Below, one piece after another: positions 1-8,365 of a stretch of 64,000 bases of DNA. Numbering within the stretch: position 1 is the stretch's first letter; each line of letters starts with the position of its first letter. Source of the stretch: Enemella evansiae (GTDB lineage Bacteria > Actinomycetota > Actinomycetes > Propionibacteriales > Propionibacteriaceae); assembly GCF_002250705.1 (NCBI RefSeq), contig NZ_NMVP01000003.1, forward strand, positions 1-64,000, given 5' to 3'. A program made the position numbers and the translations under genes. Under the pieces are notes generated by a model that was not told where the DNA came from, searched no databases, and was given only the letters and a program-made list of their open reading frames with translations.

Positions 1-2
1 TG

Positions 3-161
3 GTCATCATCGGCCGGCTGCGCCGCGACCCCGACACCCAGGCCTACTTCCACCGACGCACCAGCGAACACAAGACCCGCGCCGAAACCATCCGATGCCT
101 CAAACGCCACCTCGCCCGCACCATCTATCGAAACCTCAAAACCGACCTCATGACCCCTTGA
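3..161 (+). mobile_element. IS110-type transposase, C-terminal end (cut by window edge)
   Basis: An open frame enters from the left edge and ends in TGA at 159-161. It reads as the extreme C-terminus of an IS110/IS116/IS902 transposase: a VIIGRLRRDPDTQAYFHRR segment followed by RCLKRHLAR and YRNL, the usual ending of Transposase_20 proteins. These DEDD-type enzymes move IS elements that generally lack inverted repeats, so no clear right end can be drawn. Only 52 residues are visible, so it cannot be said whether the element is intact. Palindromic repeat fragments follow directly at 176-246. Confidence 0.7.
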
Positions 162-175
162 CGATCTATAGGACC

Positions 176-246
176 GTCGCTCGCTGCGCGAGCTACTCGA
201 TGGGCGTGGGCACGCTCGCTGCGCGAGCTACTCGATGAGCGTTGGG
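176..246. repeat. Two tandem half-copies of the type 1 palindromic repeat
   Basis: The motif GCTCGCTGCGCGAGCTACTC followed by GATGGGCG or GATGAGCG occurs twice head to tail. Each copy holds the inner hairpin (GCTCG/CGAGC) and the right flank of the type 1 repeat, but lacks the left CATCTCGACAC flank seen in complete copies at 27483-27523 and 59213-59253. It lies between the transposase end and the 3' end of the acyl-CoA dehydrogenase gene. Confidence 0.7.
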
Positions 247-250
247 GGCG

Positions 251-1405
251 TCACAGGGAGCGGTGGATCAGCACCTTCATGATCTCGTTGCTGCCGGCGT
301 AGATCCGCTGCACCCGCGCGCCGGAATACATCCGCGCGATCGGGTATTCGGCCATGAACCCGTAGCCGCCGAACAGCTGCAGGCAGCGGTCCAACACCTT
401 GCCCTGCATGTCGGTGGTCCAGTACTTCAACCGGGAAGCGGTCACCGCATCCAGCTCACCGCGCAGGTGCAGCCCGATGCAGTGGTCCAGGAAGGTACGC
501 GCGGCCAGCGCGTCGGTGGATACCTCGGCCAGCTCGAAACCGGTGTTCTGGAAGTCGATCAGCGGCTGCCCGAAGGCCTCCCGCTCCTTGGTGTAGGCGA
601 TCGTCAGCGCGACGGCCTTCTCCATGTTGGCGACCGCGGAGACGCTGACACAGAGCCGCTCCTGGGGCAGTTGCTGCATCATCTGCGCGAACCCCTTGCC
701 CTCCTCGCCGCCGAGCAGGTTGGCGACCGGCACCCGGACATCGGTGAACGAGAGCTCGCGGGTGTCGGAGCCCTGCATGCCGATCTTGGCCAGATCGCGG
801 CCCTTGTCGTAGCCGGCGAGCCCGTCGACCGGGACGCCGATCATCGAGATGCCCTTCGCGCCGGCCTCACCGGTCCGGCAGGCGAGCAGCACGAAATCGG
901 CCAACCCGCCGTTGGTGATGAAGGTCTTGGCACCGTTGATCACATACTCATCGCCGTCGCGGACGGCCTTGGTGCGGATCGAGGCGACATCGGAGCCGGT
1001 ACCGGGCTCGGTCATCCCGAGCGCGGCCACCCATTCGCCGCTGGCCAGCTTCGGCAGCCACTCCTTCTTCTGCTCCTCGGTGCCGTACTCCATGATGTAG
1101 TGCGGCACGATCCCGGAGTGGATCGCATGCCCCAGCGAGTCGTCGGTCGCATACCCCTGCGCGGTCAGGATGACCGCCTCGTGGGCGAAGGTGCCGCCCG
1201 CGCCGCCGTACTCCTCCGGCACGCTGGGCAGCAGCAACCCCTGCTGGCCGGCCTTGTTCCACACCTCGCGATCCACCGCGTGCTGGGCGATGAACCGGTC
1301 GATGTTCGGCACGATCTCGCGGTCGAAGAAGATCCCGGCCATCTCGGCCAGATCGTCGAGCTCCTCATCCATCCAGGGGGAGCGATAGGGGAGTGGTTCG
1401 CGCAT
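251..1405 (-). CDS. Acyl-CoA dehydrogenase, long-chain/LCAD type
   Basis: A flavoenzyme that would oxidise an acyl-CoA to the 2-enoyl-CoA and pass electrons to ETF. The 384 residues match the family length. The MTEPGTGSD flavin/substrate motif is at 131-139 and the C-terminal YAGSNEIMK signature near 370. Medium-chain enzymes carry the catalytic Glu in YEG near the C-terminus; here that position is Ala. The base is probably Glu249 in LPQERL, the arrangement of long-chain and isovaleryl-CoA dehydrogenases. The rest of the C-terminal half also resembles LCAD (FGGYGFMAEYPIARMY). Substrate is not certain. The tartrate dehydrogenase gene lies upstream on the same strand, separated by 184 bp holding repeats. 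Confidence 0.9.
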   Translation of the reverse strand: MREPLPYRSPWMDEELDDLAEMAGIFFDREIVPNIDRFIAQHAVDREVWNKAGQQGLLLPSVPEEYGGAGGTFAHEAVILTAQGYATDDSLGHAIHSGIVPHYIMEYGTEEQKKEWLPKLASGEWVAALGMTEPGTGSDVASIRTKAVRDGDEYVINGAKTFITNGGLADFVLLACRTGEAGAKGISMIGVPVDGLAGYDKGRDLAKIGMQGSDTRELSFTDVRVPVANLLGGEEGKGFAQMMQQLPQERLCVSVSAVANMEKAVALTIAYTKEREAFGQPLIDFQNTGFELAEVSTDALAARTFLDHCIGLHLRGELDAVTASRLKYWTTDMQGKVLDRCLQLFGGYGFMAEYPIARMYSGARVQRIYAGSNEIMKVLIHRSL

Positions 1406-1484
1406 CGGTTCCTCGCATCGGTACGTCGTCGGGCAGTGCGTGGGTTACTTCTCGGTACGCCTCAGCGTAGCCGGGGCGTACGCC

Positions 1485-1580
1485 GGCTGAGCGAGCGCCA
1501 GCGAGACGAAGCCAGGTCCCGGTCATCTCGACACGGCAGCCATTGCTCCGCAGGCTCCGCATGGCTGCCTACTCGATGAG
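1485..1580. repeat. Type 2 plus type 1 palindromic repeats
   Basis: 1485-1513 is a shortened type 2 repeat starting GGCTGAGCGAGC and ending GACGAAGCC, with GGCT/AGCC ends that pair. 1523-1579 is a type 1 repeat: outer TCATC/GATGA, then an inner stem GGCAGCCAT/ATGGCTGCC around a loop rich in GCTCCGC. The block ends about 10 bp from the stop codon of the tartrate dehydrogenase gene, so it could act in 3'-end formation. That is inference. Confidence 0.75.
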
Positions 1581-1589
1581 CGTGAGCCT

Positions 1590-2657
1590 TCAGCGGATCG
1601 CGGCGGCGATCGTCTGACCGAGTTCGGTGGTCGAGGCCGTACCGCCCAGGTCGCGGGTGAGCGTACGCCCGCTCGCCAGGGTCTCCTCGAAGGCGCGGGT
1701 GACCGCCGCGCCGGCCGCGGTCTCGCCGAGGTGGTCCAGCATCATCGCACCCGCCCAGATCTGCCCGATCGGGTTGGCCACGCCCTGGCCGGCGATGTCC
1801 GGTGCGGAGCCGTGCACCGGCTCGAACAGCGACGGGAATTCCTTGGTGGGGTTGATGTTTCCGCTCGGTGCCACCCCGATCGTGCCGGTGCAGGCCGGGC
1901 CCAGGTCGGAGAGGATGTCGCCGAACAGATTGGACGCGACGACCACGTCGAACCAGTCCGGGTGCAGCACGAAATTCGCGGTCAGGATGTCGATGTGGAA
2001 CTTGTCCACCTTCGTGTCAGGGTAGTTCTTCGCCATCGCGGCGACCCGCTCGTCCCAGTAGGGCATCGAGATCGAGATGCCGTTGGACTTGGTCGCCGAG
2101 GTGACGTGCCGCTCCCGGCCCTGGGCGATCTCGAAGGCGAACTTCAGGATCCGGTCCACCCCGTGCCGGGTCATGATCGTCTCCTGCAGCACGGTCTCCC
2201 GGTCGGTGCCCTCGAACATCCGCCCGCCGACCGAGGAGTACTCGCCCTCGGTGTTCTCGCGGACCACCAGGAAGTCGATGTCCCCGGGCTTCCGGTTCGC
2301 CAGCGGCGCCGGTACGCCGGGCAGCAGCTTCACCGGACGCAGGTTGACGTACTGGTCGAACTGCCGCCGGAAGAGCAGCAGCGAACCCCACAGCGAGACA
2401 TGGTCGGGCAGCACCTCCGGCCAGCCGACCGCGCCGAAGAAGATCGCGTCAAATCCTTTGAGGGTGTCGAACCAGTCGTCCGGCAGCATCTGGCCGTGCT
2501 GCTGCCAGTAGGCGGCGGAGGAGAAGTCGAACTCGGTCAGTTCGAGCTCGAAGTCGTACGCCTGGGCGGCGGCCTGGATCGCGCGCACACCCTCGGGCAT
2601 CACCTCGGTGCCGATGCCGTCGCCGGGGATCACCGCGATGCGGTAACGGTTGCTCAT
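1590..2657 (-). CDS. ttuC: Tartrate dehydrogenase/decarboxylase (beta-decarboxylating dehydrogenase family)
   Basis: An NAD- and metal-dependent 2-hydroxyacid oxidative decarboxylase of the isocitrate/isopropylmalate dehydrogenase superfamily. Full-length similarity is to tartrate/D-malate dehydrogenases: IPGDGIG near the start, then IFFGAVGWP, SLWGSLL, VVRENTEGEYSSVGGR, the metal-binding NLFGDILSDLGP and EPVHGSAPDIAGQ. The ATG at 2657 gives 355 residues and starts with the usual RIAVIPGDGIG; a longer upstream frame to 2765 runs into the neighbouring gene and is not used. The dehalogenase-like gene ends 10 bp upstream, so the two are probably co-transcribed. Whether the substrate is tartrate, D-malate or a related diacid cannot be decided from sequence. 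Confidence 0.9.
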   Translation of the reverse strand: MSNRYRIAVIPGDGIGTEVMPEGVRAIQAAAQAYDFELELTEFDFSSAAYWQQHGQMLPDDWFDTLKGFDAIFFGAVGWPEVLPDHVSLWGSLLLFRRQFDQYVNLRPVKLLPGVPAPLANRKPGDIDFLVVRENTEGEYSSVGGRMFEGTDRETVLQETIMTRHGVDRILKFAFEIAQGRERHVTSATKSNGISISMPYWDERVAAMAKNYPDTKVDKFHIDILTANFVLHPDWFDVVVASNLFGDILSDLGPACTGTIGVAPSGNINPTKEFPSLFEPVHGSAPDIAGQGVANPIGQIWAGAMMLDHLGETAAGAAVTRAFEETLASGRTLTRDLGGTASTTELGQTIAAAIR

Positions 2658-2667
2658 CGTCGTCCTC

Positions 2668-3603
2668 TCAGTTGTCCGGTGTGCTGGCGTTCCAGTGCGC
2701 CAGGGTGAACTCGCGCACCTCGGCGTACACCTCGTCGGGTTGTTCCTCGGGCAGGTAGTGCCCACAGTCCAGCGCCCGCCCCGAGACGCCGGTGGCGACC
2801 TGCCGCCACAGCGGCAGCGGGTCGAACAGCTTGTGCACCACCCCGTGCCGGCCCCAGAGCACCCGCAGCGGCGTGCCGATCATCAGCCCGGCCTCCCGGT
2901 CGGCGCGGTCGTGCGTCAGGTCGATGCTCGCGGCGGCGCGGTAGTCCTCACACATCGCGCGCACCGCCTCCGGATCGGCGACGGCTTCCTGGTACGCCGC
3001 CAGCGCGCCCGCGAAGGGATCCAGGTTGCCGTGCCGCATCCCCATCAGCCGGGCCACGTAGGCGTTCGGGTTCGCGTTGATCAGCTCCTCCGGCAGCGGG
3101 CTCGGCTGGATCAGGAAGAACCAGTGCCAGTAGGCGGTGGCGAACGCCTGATCGGTGCCGGCGTACATGTCCAGGGTCGGCGCGATGTCCATCAGCACAG
3201 CAGAACTGACCAGGCCGGGGTGGTCGGCGAGCAGTCGGGCGGTGGCCCGCGCACCCCGATCGTGGGCGGCGATCGCGAACCGCTCGAAGCCCAGCCCGCG
3301 CATCAGCTCCACCAGGTCCTGGGCCATCGCCCGGAAGGAGTAGGAGGCGTGGTCGGGTTCGGTCGGCGGCTTGTCGCTCGCGCCGTAACCGCGCAGATCC
3401 GGCGCCACCACCTGGAAATCCTCGGCGAACCGGTCGGCGACCTTGCGCCACATCAGATGGGTCTCGGGATGGCCGTGCAGCAGCAACAGTGGCGGGCGGG
3501 GTGTGGCCACCTCCGGGCCGTCGAGCGAGGCGATCCCGCGCAGCGTGATCCCGTTGGCCTCGGCGCTGAGTTCGGTGAACCCGGCGAAACCTGCTGTGGT
3601 CAT
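2668..3603 (-). CDS. Alpha/beta hydrolase, haloacetate dehalogenase-like
   Basis: A 311-residue alpha/beta hydrolase with an Asp nucleophile (HDRGAR, Asp115) in place of Ser, as in epoxide hydrolases and haloalkanoate dehalogenases. Arg116 and Arg119 match the two arginines that hold the carboxylate in fluoroacetate dehalogenase, and His160-Trp161 in AYWHWFFL match its halide pocket. The oxyanion HGHPETH motif is at 43-49 and the catalytic His is in CGHYLPEE near the end. This pattern favours a 2-haloacid dehalogenase over an epoxide hydrolase, but activity is inferred. It lies 10 bp upstream of the tartrate dehydrogenase gene. The start is the ATG at 3603. Confidence 0.82.
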   Translation of the reverse strand: MTTAGFAGFTELSAEANGITLRGIASLDGPEVATPRPPLLLLHGHPETHLMWRKVADRFAEDFQVVAPDLRGYGASDKPPTEPDHASYSFRAMAQDLVELMRGLGFERFAIAAHDRGARATARLLADHPGLVSSAVLMDIAPTLDMYAGTDQAFATAYWHWFFLIQPSPLPEELINANPNAYVARLMGMRHGNLDPFAGALAAYQEAVADPEAVRAMCEDYRAAASIDLTHDRADREAGLMIGTPLRVLWGRHGVVHKLFDPLPLWRQVATGVSGRALDCGHYLPEEQPDEVYAEVREFTLAHWNASTPDN

Positions 3604-3657
3604 CGCTGCCTCCTCGGTCCTCACGTTAGCGGTAGCGCCGGAGACTACAGTCGGCAC

Positions 3658-4116
3658 ATGAGCGAGCAGAGGATCGACAAGGAGCAGGTGCGCAGCGACC
3701 TGCTCAGCCACCTGCGCGGGGGTGAGGACGTGCTCGACGAGGCCGTCCAGGTGCGCGCCACTGACGCCGCCCCGACCGACGACGGGGCGTACACCATCGA
3801 CGACGAGGTCCAGGCCGACGAGGCCGGCGATACCCACGCCGCCTTCCAGCAGGTCGATGACGCCCAGGCCGACCTGGTCGCCGACGCCCGCGGGCTCGAC
3901 TTCTCGCCCAAGGACACCGTCGAACCCGGTGCGATCATCACCCTGGCCGGTGATCGCTATGTGGTCGGCGTCGCCAGCGACGAGTTCACCTCCGGCGGTG
4001 CGACGTACGCCGGGATCGGGACCGATGCGCCGCTCTATGCCGAACTGCGCGGCAAGCGCGCCGGGGACTCGGTGAGCTTCCGCGGCGAGACCAGCAGCAT
4101 CGACGCGGTCTGCTGA
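3658..4116 (+). CDS. GreA/GreB C-terminal domain-like protein
   Basis: A 152-residue acidic protein. The first ~90 residues are charged and rich in Asp, Ala and Gln with no recognised fold. The last ~60 resemble the FKBP-like C-terminal domain of Gre transcript-cleavage factors: [17 protein letters not shown], then a [17 protein letters not shown] stretch that corresponds to the SPLGKALLGKKVGD region of GreA. The N-terminal coiled coil of true Gre factors is not evident, so it may bind RNA polymerase without stimulating cleavage. It is divergent from the dehalogenase gene, 54 bp apart. Confidence 0.6.
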   Translation: MSEQRIDKEQVRSDLLSHLRGGEDVLDEAVQVRATDAAPTDDGAYTIDDEVQADEAGDTHAAFQQVDDAQADLVADARGLDFSPKDTVEPGAIITLAGDRYVVGVASDEFTSGGATYAGIGTDAPLYAELRGKRAGDSVSFRGETSSIDAVC

Positions 4117-4150
4117 CCGGACGTTCGACACCGGCGGGACTGGGACGGCT

Positions 4151-5164
4151 GTGGGAGACTTGGGCCTCGTGGTCCCCCTGGTGCTGAGATTCCCCGAGAT
4201 CGATCCGATCGCGTTCCGGCTCGGACCGCTCGCCGTGCACTGGTACGCGCTGACGTACCTGATCGGCTTCGGGCTCGGCTACTGGCTGCTGCTGCGCCGG
4301 CTGAAGCACCAGCCGTACGCCCGGATCACCCAGCCCGCGCCGTGGACCCGGGAGAGCGTCGAGGATCTCCTGCTGACCGCGATCCTCGGGGTGATCCTCG
4401 GCGGCCGGCTCGGTTACTGCCTGTTCTACAAACCGGCCTACTATCTGGCGAATCCGCTGGACATCCTCAAGGTCTGGGAGGGCGGGATGTCCTTCCACGG
4501 CGGCGCGATCGGCGTGGTCGTCGGATTGGCGGTGTACGCCTGGCGGCGCAAGCGACCGTTCCTGGAGGTCACCGACCTGCTCGTCCCGGCGGTGCCGACC
4601 GGGCTGGCTGCCGGCCGGATCGGCAACTTCCTCAACGGTGAACTGTGGGGCCGACCCGCCGATCCGTCGCTGCCCTGGGCGATGATCTTCCCCGGCGCCG
4701 GCCCGGAGCCGCGGCACCCCTCGCAGCTGTACCAGTTCCTCGGCGAGGGATTGCTGCTGTTCGTGCTGCTCTGGCTGTACGCCCGCAAGGAGCGGGCGCG
4801 CGGTGAGATCAGCGGTGCCTTCGTCTTCGGCTACGGGGTGTTCCGCTTCGCCGCCGAATACTTCCGCGAGCCCGATGACTATCTCGGTCTGCTCTCGCTG
4901 GGTCTGTCGATGGGGCAGTGGCTCTGCGTACCGATGATCATCGGCGGCGCCGCCCTCTGGCTCTGGTCCAGGAAGCGCAATGCGCACCCGCCCCTCGACC
5001 AGGACCCCGCCCGTTCCCTGAGCGAGGAGCGCAGCGACGACCCCGCCCGTTCCCTGAGCGAGGAGCGCAGCGACGACCCCGCCCGTTCCCTGAGCGAGGA
5101 GCACAGCGACGACCCCGCCCGTTCCCTGAGCGAGGAGCGCAGCGACGAGTCGAAGGGATCCTGA
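4151..5164 (+). CDS. lgt: Prolipoprotein diacylglyceryl transferase with repeat-encoded tail
   Basis: Transfers diacylglycerol from phosphatidylglycerol to the lipobox cysteine of prolipoproteins in the plasma membrane. The Lgt signature [15 protein letters not shown] is at 155-169 and the essential His is in MSFHGG (His116); there are about seven membrane spans. GTG codons at 4151, 4169 and 4181 could all start it; GGGAG at 4153-4157 favours 4169, and family alignment (LRFPEIDP) favours 4169 or 4181. From residue 285 the normal family end is replaced by four 12-residue units [12 protein letters not shown], then ESKGS. This tail is encoded by four 36-bp direct repeats that are copies of the genome's type 2 palindromic repeat. 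Confidence 0.93.
   Translation: MGDLGLVVPLVLRFPEIDPIAFRLGPLAVHWYALTYLIGFGLGYWLLLRRLKHQPYARITQPAPWTRESVEDLLLTAILGVILGGRLGYCLFYKPAYYLANPLDILKVWEGGMSFHGGAIGVVVGLAVYAWRRKRPFLEVTDLLVPAVPTGLAAGRIGNFLNGELWGRPADPSLPWAMIFPGAGPEPRHPSQLYQFLGEGLLLFVLLWLYARKERARGEISGAFVFGYGVFRFAAEYFREPDDYLGLLSLGLSMGQWLCVPMIIGGAALWLWSRKRNAHPPLDQDPARSLSEERSDDPARSLSEERSDDPARSLSEEHSDDPARSLSEERSDESKGS
5003..5157 (+). repeat. Four 36-bp tandem repeats inside lgt
   Basis: Units lie at 5003-5038, 5039-5074, 5075-5110 and 5111-5146. They are identical apart from one base in the third unit that turns CGC (Arg) into CAC (His). Each unit carries CCCTGAGCGAGGAGCGCAGC, the core of the 34-bp type 2 repeat. The last unit continues to 5157 and makes a complete 34-bp repeat (5124-5157) with CCCT/AGGG ends. 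Near-identity implies recent tandem expansion. Confidence 0.95.
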
Positions 5165-5179
5165 CAGCGACCCCATCCG

Positions 5180-5222
5180 CTGGCTGAGCGCGGGGGAGGC
5201 GCTCCTCGCTCAGCGAGCGTGT
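5180..5222. repeat. Degenerate type 2 repeat
   Basis: GGCTGAGCGCGGGGGAGGCG followed by CTCCTCGCTCAGCGAGCG resembles facing pieces of the type 2 repeat (TGAGCG against CGCTCA). It fills most of the 84 bp between lgt and the kinase gene and ends about 27 bp before the kinase start. Confidence 0.5.
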
Positions 5223-5248
5223 GAGTCGCACCCGGCGGCGTCCGTACC

Positions 5249-6766
5249 ATGGGGCCCATGACGCCCGATCTGCTCGCCGACCGCTACGAGCTGACCGCCC
5301 GACTCGCCGGTGGCGGGATGGGGCAGGTGTGGCGTGGCCGGGACCGGGTGCTGCAGCGGATCGTGGCCATCAAGACCGTCGACCTGAGCGGGCAGGACCA
5401 GACCGCCAAGGAACGCTTCCGGCGGGAGGCGGTGGCCACCGCCGGACTCTCCACCCCCCAGGTGGTGCAGGTCTACGACGCCGGCTTCGACGGCGACACC
5501 GCCTTCCTGGTGATGGAGCTGCTGACCGGGCCGAGCCTGTCCGAATTGATCCACGCCGAGGGGCCGCTCGCCGTCGGCGAGGCGCTGCGGGTGGCCCAGG
5601 AGGTCACCCGCGGGTTGCTCGCCGCCCACCGGATCGGTGTGGTGCACCGCGACATCAAGCCCGGCAACGTGATGTTCCATGACAAGGACATCAAGCTCGT
5701 CGACTTCGGTATCGCGCAGCTCTCCGAGAACGCCGGCGCCACCTTGACCGCACCGGCCACCGCCCTGGGCACGGCGGCGTACATGTCACCGGAACAGGCC
5801 AGCGGCCGGGGTGCGACCGCGGCCTCCGACTGGTATGCCCTGGGTTGCCTGCTGACCACCATGCTGACCGGGAAACCGCCGTTCACCGGGGAGGCGCTGG
5901 CGGTCGCGAACCAGCAGATCAATGCCACCCCGCCGCGGTTGTCGGCCCGCCGCCCGGACGTGCCGCCCGCCCTCGACGAGCTGGTCGCCCGGCTGCTCGA
6001 CAAGGATCCGGCCCGCCGCCCGAGCGGGGAGCAGGTGCAGCAGCAGCTGCGCGCCCTGGCCGTCGACCCGGGTGCCCCGACCGTGCTCGCGGCCACCGCC
6101 GCGATGCCGCCGACCGCGGCGTACGGAGCGCGGACACCGACCCGGGCCTCCTTCGCCGAGACGCCCAGCGAACCCGGCCCCTATCCCCAGTCGCGCCCGG
6201 TTCCGGCTCCGGCACCGGCGGCGGCCGGGGCACGCCCCTACGAACCACCCGTCGGCCCGCGGCAGAAATCCCGCTGGCCCTGGCTGGTCGTGGTGCTGAT
6301 GCTGCTCGCCTCCGGTGTCGCCGCCGGGTTGTCGCTGCTGCCGAGCCTGACCCTGCCCGGTGGCGCGGCGACCCCCAGCGCCACCCCGAGCCCGACCCGC
6401 GCCGGGACCACCACCACGCGCCAGGCCAGCCAGGAACCGACCCGGGCACCGACGACCCGGGCCACCCGACAGACCACCCAGGCGCCCACCCAGGCCCCGA
6501 CCACCCGGGCCCAGACGACCCAGCCGCCGACCAGCGAGGCCACCGGCAACAGTGGCTCCGGCAACAGCGGTGGCAACAGCGGCGGCAACGGCTCGGGCAA
6601 CAGTGGCGGCAACGGTTCGGGCAACAGCGGCAACAGCGGTTCGGGAAACAGTGGCGGCAACAGCGGCAGCAACGGCAACGGTAATGACACCAACGGCAGC
6701 ATCTCCAACGGCAACGGCAATGGCGGCAACAACAACTACGACAGCGACGCCGACGACGATGACTGA
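5249..6766 (+). CDS. Membrane Ser/Thr protein kinase with Asn/Ser/Gly-rich outer tail
   Basis: A Hanks-type kinase of 505 residues. The kinase domain occupies about 10-275: the glycine loop at 20-25 (AGGGMG), ATP-binding Lys42 (VAIK), catalytic VVHRDIKPGN with Asp135, DFG at 152-154, and an APE-like MSPEQA. A Pro/Ala linker leads to one membrane span (WPWLVVVLMLLASGVAAG, about 345-365). Outside lie a Thr/Pro/Gln-rich stalk and about 75 residues of Asn, Ser and Gly. No PASTA repeats are present, so it does not look like a PknB-type muropeptide sensor; the tail may sit in the cell wall. ATG codons at 5249 and 5258 are both possible. Confidence 0.9.
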   Translation: MGPMTPDLLADRYELTARLAGGGMGQVWRGRDRVLQRIVAIKTVDLSGQDQTAKERFRREAVATAGLSTPQVVQVYDAGFDGDTAFLVMELLTGPSLSELIHAEGPLAVGEALRVAQEVTRGLLAAHRIGVVHRDIKPGNVMFHDKDIKLVDFGIAQLSENAGATLTAPATALGTAAYMSPEQASGRGATAASDWYALGCLLTTMLTGKPPFTGEALAVANQQINATPPRLSARRPDVPPALDELVARLLDKDPARRPSGEQVQQQLRALAVDPGAPTVLAATAAMPPTAAYGARTPTRASFAETPSEPGPYPQSRPVPAPAPAAAGARPYEPPVGPRQKSRWPWLVVVLMLLASGVAAGLSLLPSLTLPGGAATPSATPSPTRAGTTTTRQASQEPTRAPTTRATRQTTQAPTQAPTTRAQTTQPPTSEATGNSGSGNSGGNSGGNGSGNSGGNGSGNSGNSGSGNSGGNSGSNGNGNDTNGSISNGNGNGGNNNYDSDADDDD

Positions 6767-6872
6767 GGCCGGCCCGGCCCGCAGAAAAGGCCGAGCCGTT
6801 TGCGTACCGCTGGAATAAACTCACTCCTCGGTGGAGTTGGACCATCGCCCACCGCAGATTGAAAGAGTGACC

Positions 6873-8336
6873 GTGGCTGACTCCACATCCCTGACTGATC
6901 CGCACGCGACCGACCAACCGACCCCGTGGGGTGTGATCGGCCTGCTGCTCGGGGCCGCCTTCGTGGTGATCCTCAACGAGACCACGATGGCCGTCGCGCT
7001 GCCCGCCCTGATGGCTGATCTGCACGTCGAGGCCCAGACCGCCCAGTGGCTGACCACCGGTTTCATGCTGACGATGGCGGTGATCATCCCGATCACCGGG
7101 TTCGTGATGAACCGCTTCACCACCCGGCAGATCTTCATCGCCGCCCTCGGCCTGTTCTCGGTCGGCACCACGATGGCCGCGCTGGCGCCGTCCTTCGGCC
7201 CGCTGCTGCTCGCCCGGGTGGTGCAGGCCTCCGGCACCGCGATCATGATGCCGCTGCTGATGACCACCATCCTGGTGCTGGTCCCGGTGCAGCGCCGCGG
7301 CCAGGTGATGGGCCTGATTTCGGTGGTGATCTCGATGGCCCCGGCGCTCGGCCCGACGATCTCCGGTGTCATCCTGCGCTACTCGCACTGGCGCACCATC
7401 TTCTGGGTGATGCTGCCGATCGCCCTGGTGATGCTGGTCATCGGCGCGATCCGGATGAAGAACGTCGGTGAGCAGACCGACAAGCCGATCGACCTGATCT
7501 CGGTGCCGCTGTCCGCGATCGGCTTCGGCGGGCTGGTCTACGCGCTGAACAAGATCGGTGCCGAGGGCCAGCTGCCGGTGATGATCGGCTCCTTCGCGGT
7601 CGCGCTGGTCGCGCTCGGGCTGTTCGTCTGGCGCCAGCTCTCCCTCACCCAGCCGCTGCTGGATCTGCGGACCTTCGGCTATCGCAACTTCAGCGTCGGC
7701 CTGGGCGTGATGATGATCGGCTTCATGGCGCTGATGGGCGTCTTCCTGGTCTATCCGATCTACCTGCAGCAGGTCCGCGGTCTGGACACCCAGGACGCCG
7801 GCCTGCTGATGCTGCCCGGTGGGCTGGCGATGGGTGTCCTCGGCCCGGTGATCGGCCGGCTCTACGACCGCTTCGGCGCCCGCCGGCTGGTCATCCCGGC
7901 GGCGATCTCGATGACGGTGTGGGTGTTCGCGCTCAGCATGCTGACCAGCACCAGCACCCCGGTCGGCATCCTGCTGGCGATGCACGTGCTGCTCAGCCTG
8001 TCGCTGTCGTTCATGTTCACCCCGATCTTCACCACCGCGTTGGGTGATCTGCCGCCGCAGCTGTACGCCGATGGCTCGGCTCTGGTCGGTACGCTGCAGC
8101 AGGTCGCCGGCGCCGCCGGCAGCGCGCTGCTGGTCACCGTGATGGCGGAACGGGCGAAGGCGTTGATGGCCACCGGCACCGACCACATCGCCGCCCAGCT
8201 GGCCGGCACCCACGCCACCTTCCTGCTGGCCACCGGGATGGCTGCGGTCGCGGTGGTGCTGGCGTTCCTGCTCCGCGATTCGACGCCGAAGCCGGAGCCG
8301 GTCGGCGAGGCCTCGCCGGAGCCGGCGTCCGCCTGA
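6873..8336 (+). CDS. MFS multidrug transporter, DHA2 (14-span) type
   Basis: About 487 residues with roughly fourteen hydrophobic segments and the EmrB/QacA/LmrB pattern: LNETTMAVALPAL in the first span, WLTTGFMLTMAVIIPITG, and RVVQASGTAIMMPLLMTT in the region of antiporter motif C. It would export drugs or metabolites using the proton gradient; substrate unknown. GTG codons at 6831, 6867 and 6873 are in frame; GAAAG at 6861-6865 is well placed for 6873. It follows the kinase by about 100 bp and may form its own unit. Confidence 0.85.
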   Translation: MADSTSLTDPHATDQPTPWGVIGLLLGAAFVVILNETTMAVALPALMADLHVEAQTAQWLTTGFMLTMAVIIPITGFVMNRFTTRQIFIAALGLFSVGTTMAALAPSFGPLLLARVVQASGTAIMMPLLMTTILVLVPVQRRGQVMGLISVVISMAPALGPTISGVILRYSHWRTIFWVMLPIALVMLVIGAIRMKNVGEQTDKPIDLISVPLSAIGFGGLVYALNKIGAEGQLPVMIGSFAVALVALGLFVWRQLSLTQPLLDLRTFGYRNFSVGLGVMMIGFMALMGVFLVYPIYLQQVRGLDTQDAGLLMLPGGLAMGVLGPVIGRLYDRFGARRLVIPAAISMTVWVFALSMLTSTSTPVGILLAMHVLLSLSLSFMFTPIFTTALGDLPPQLYADGSALVGTLQQVAGAAGSALLVTVMAERAKALMATGTDHIAAQLAGTHATFLLATGMAAVAVVLAFLLRDSTPKPEPVGEASPEPASA

Positions 8337-8365
8337 TCGCGGCCCGGTCGTAACAGCTCAGTCGG

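Noticed and set aside
242..1579. Long open frame opposite the acyl-CoA dehydrogenase
   Set aside because: Its protein has no family features and mirrors the codon pattern of a clear enzyme gene on the other strand; high GC produces such shadows.
5003..5146. Possible CRISPR-like array (four 36-bp repeats)
   Set aside because: Units are directly adjacent with no spacers, are in frame within lgt, and match a dispersed palindromic repeat.
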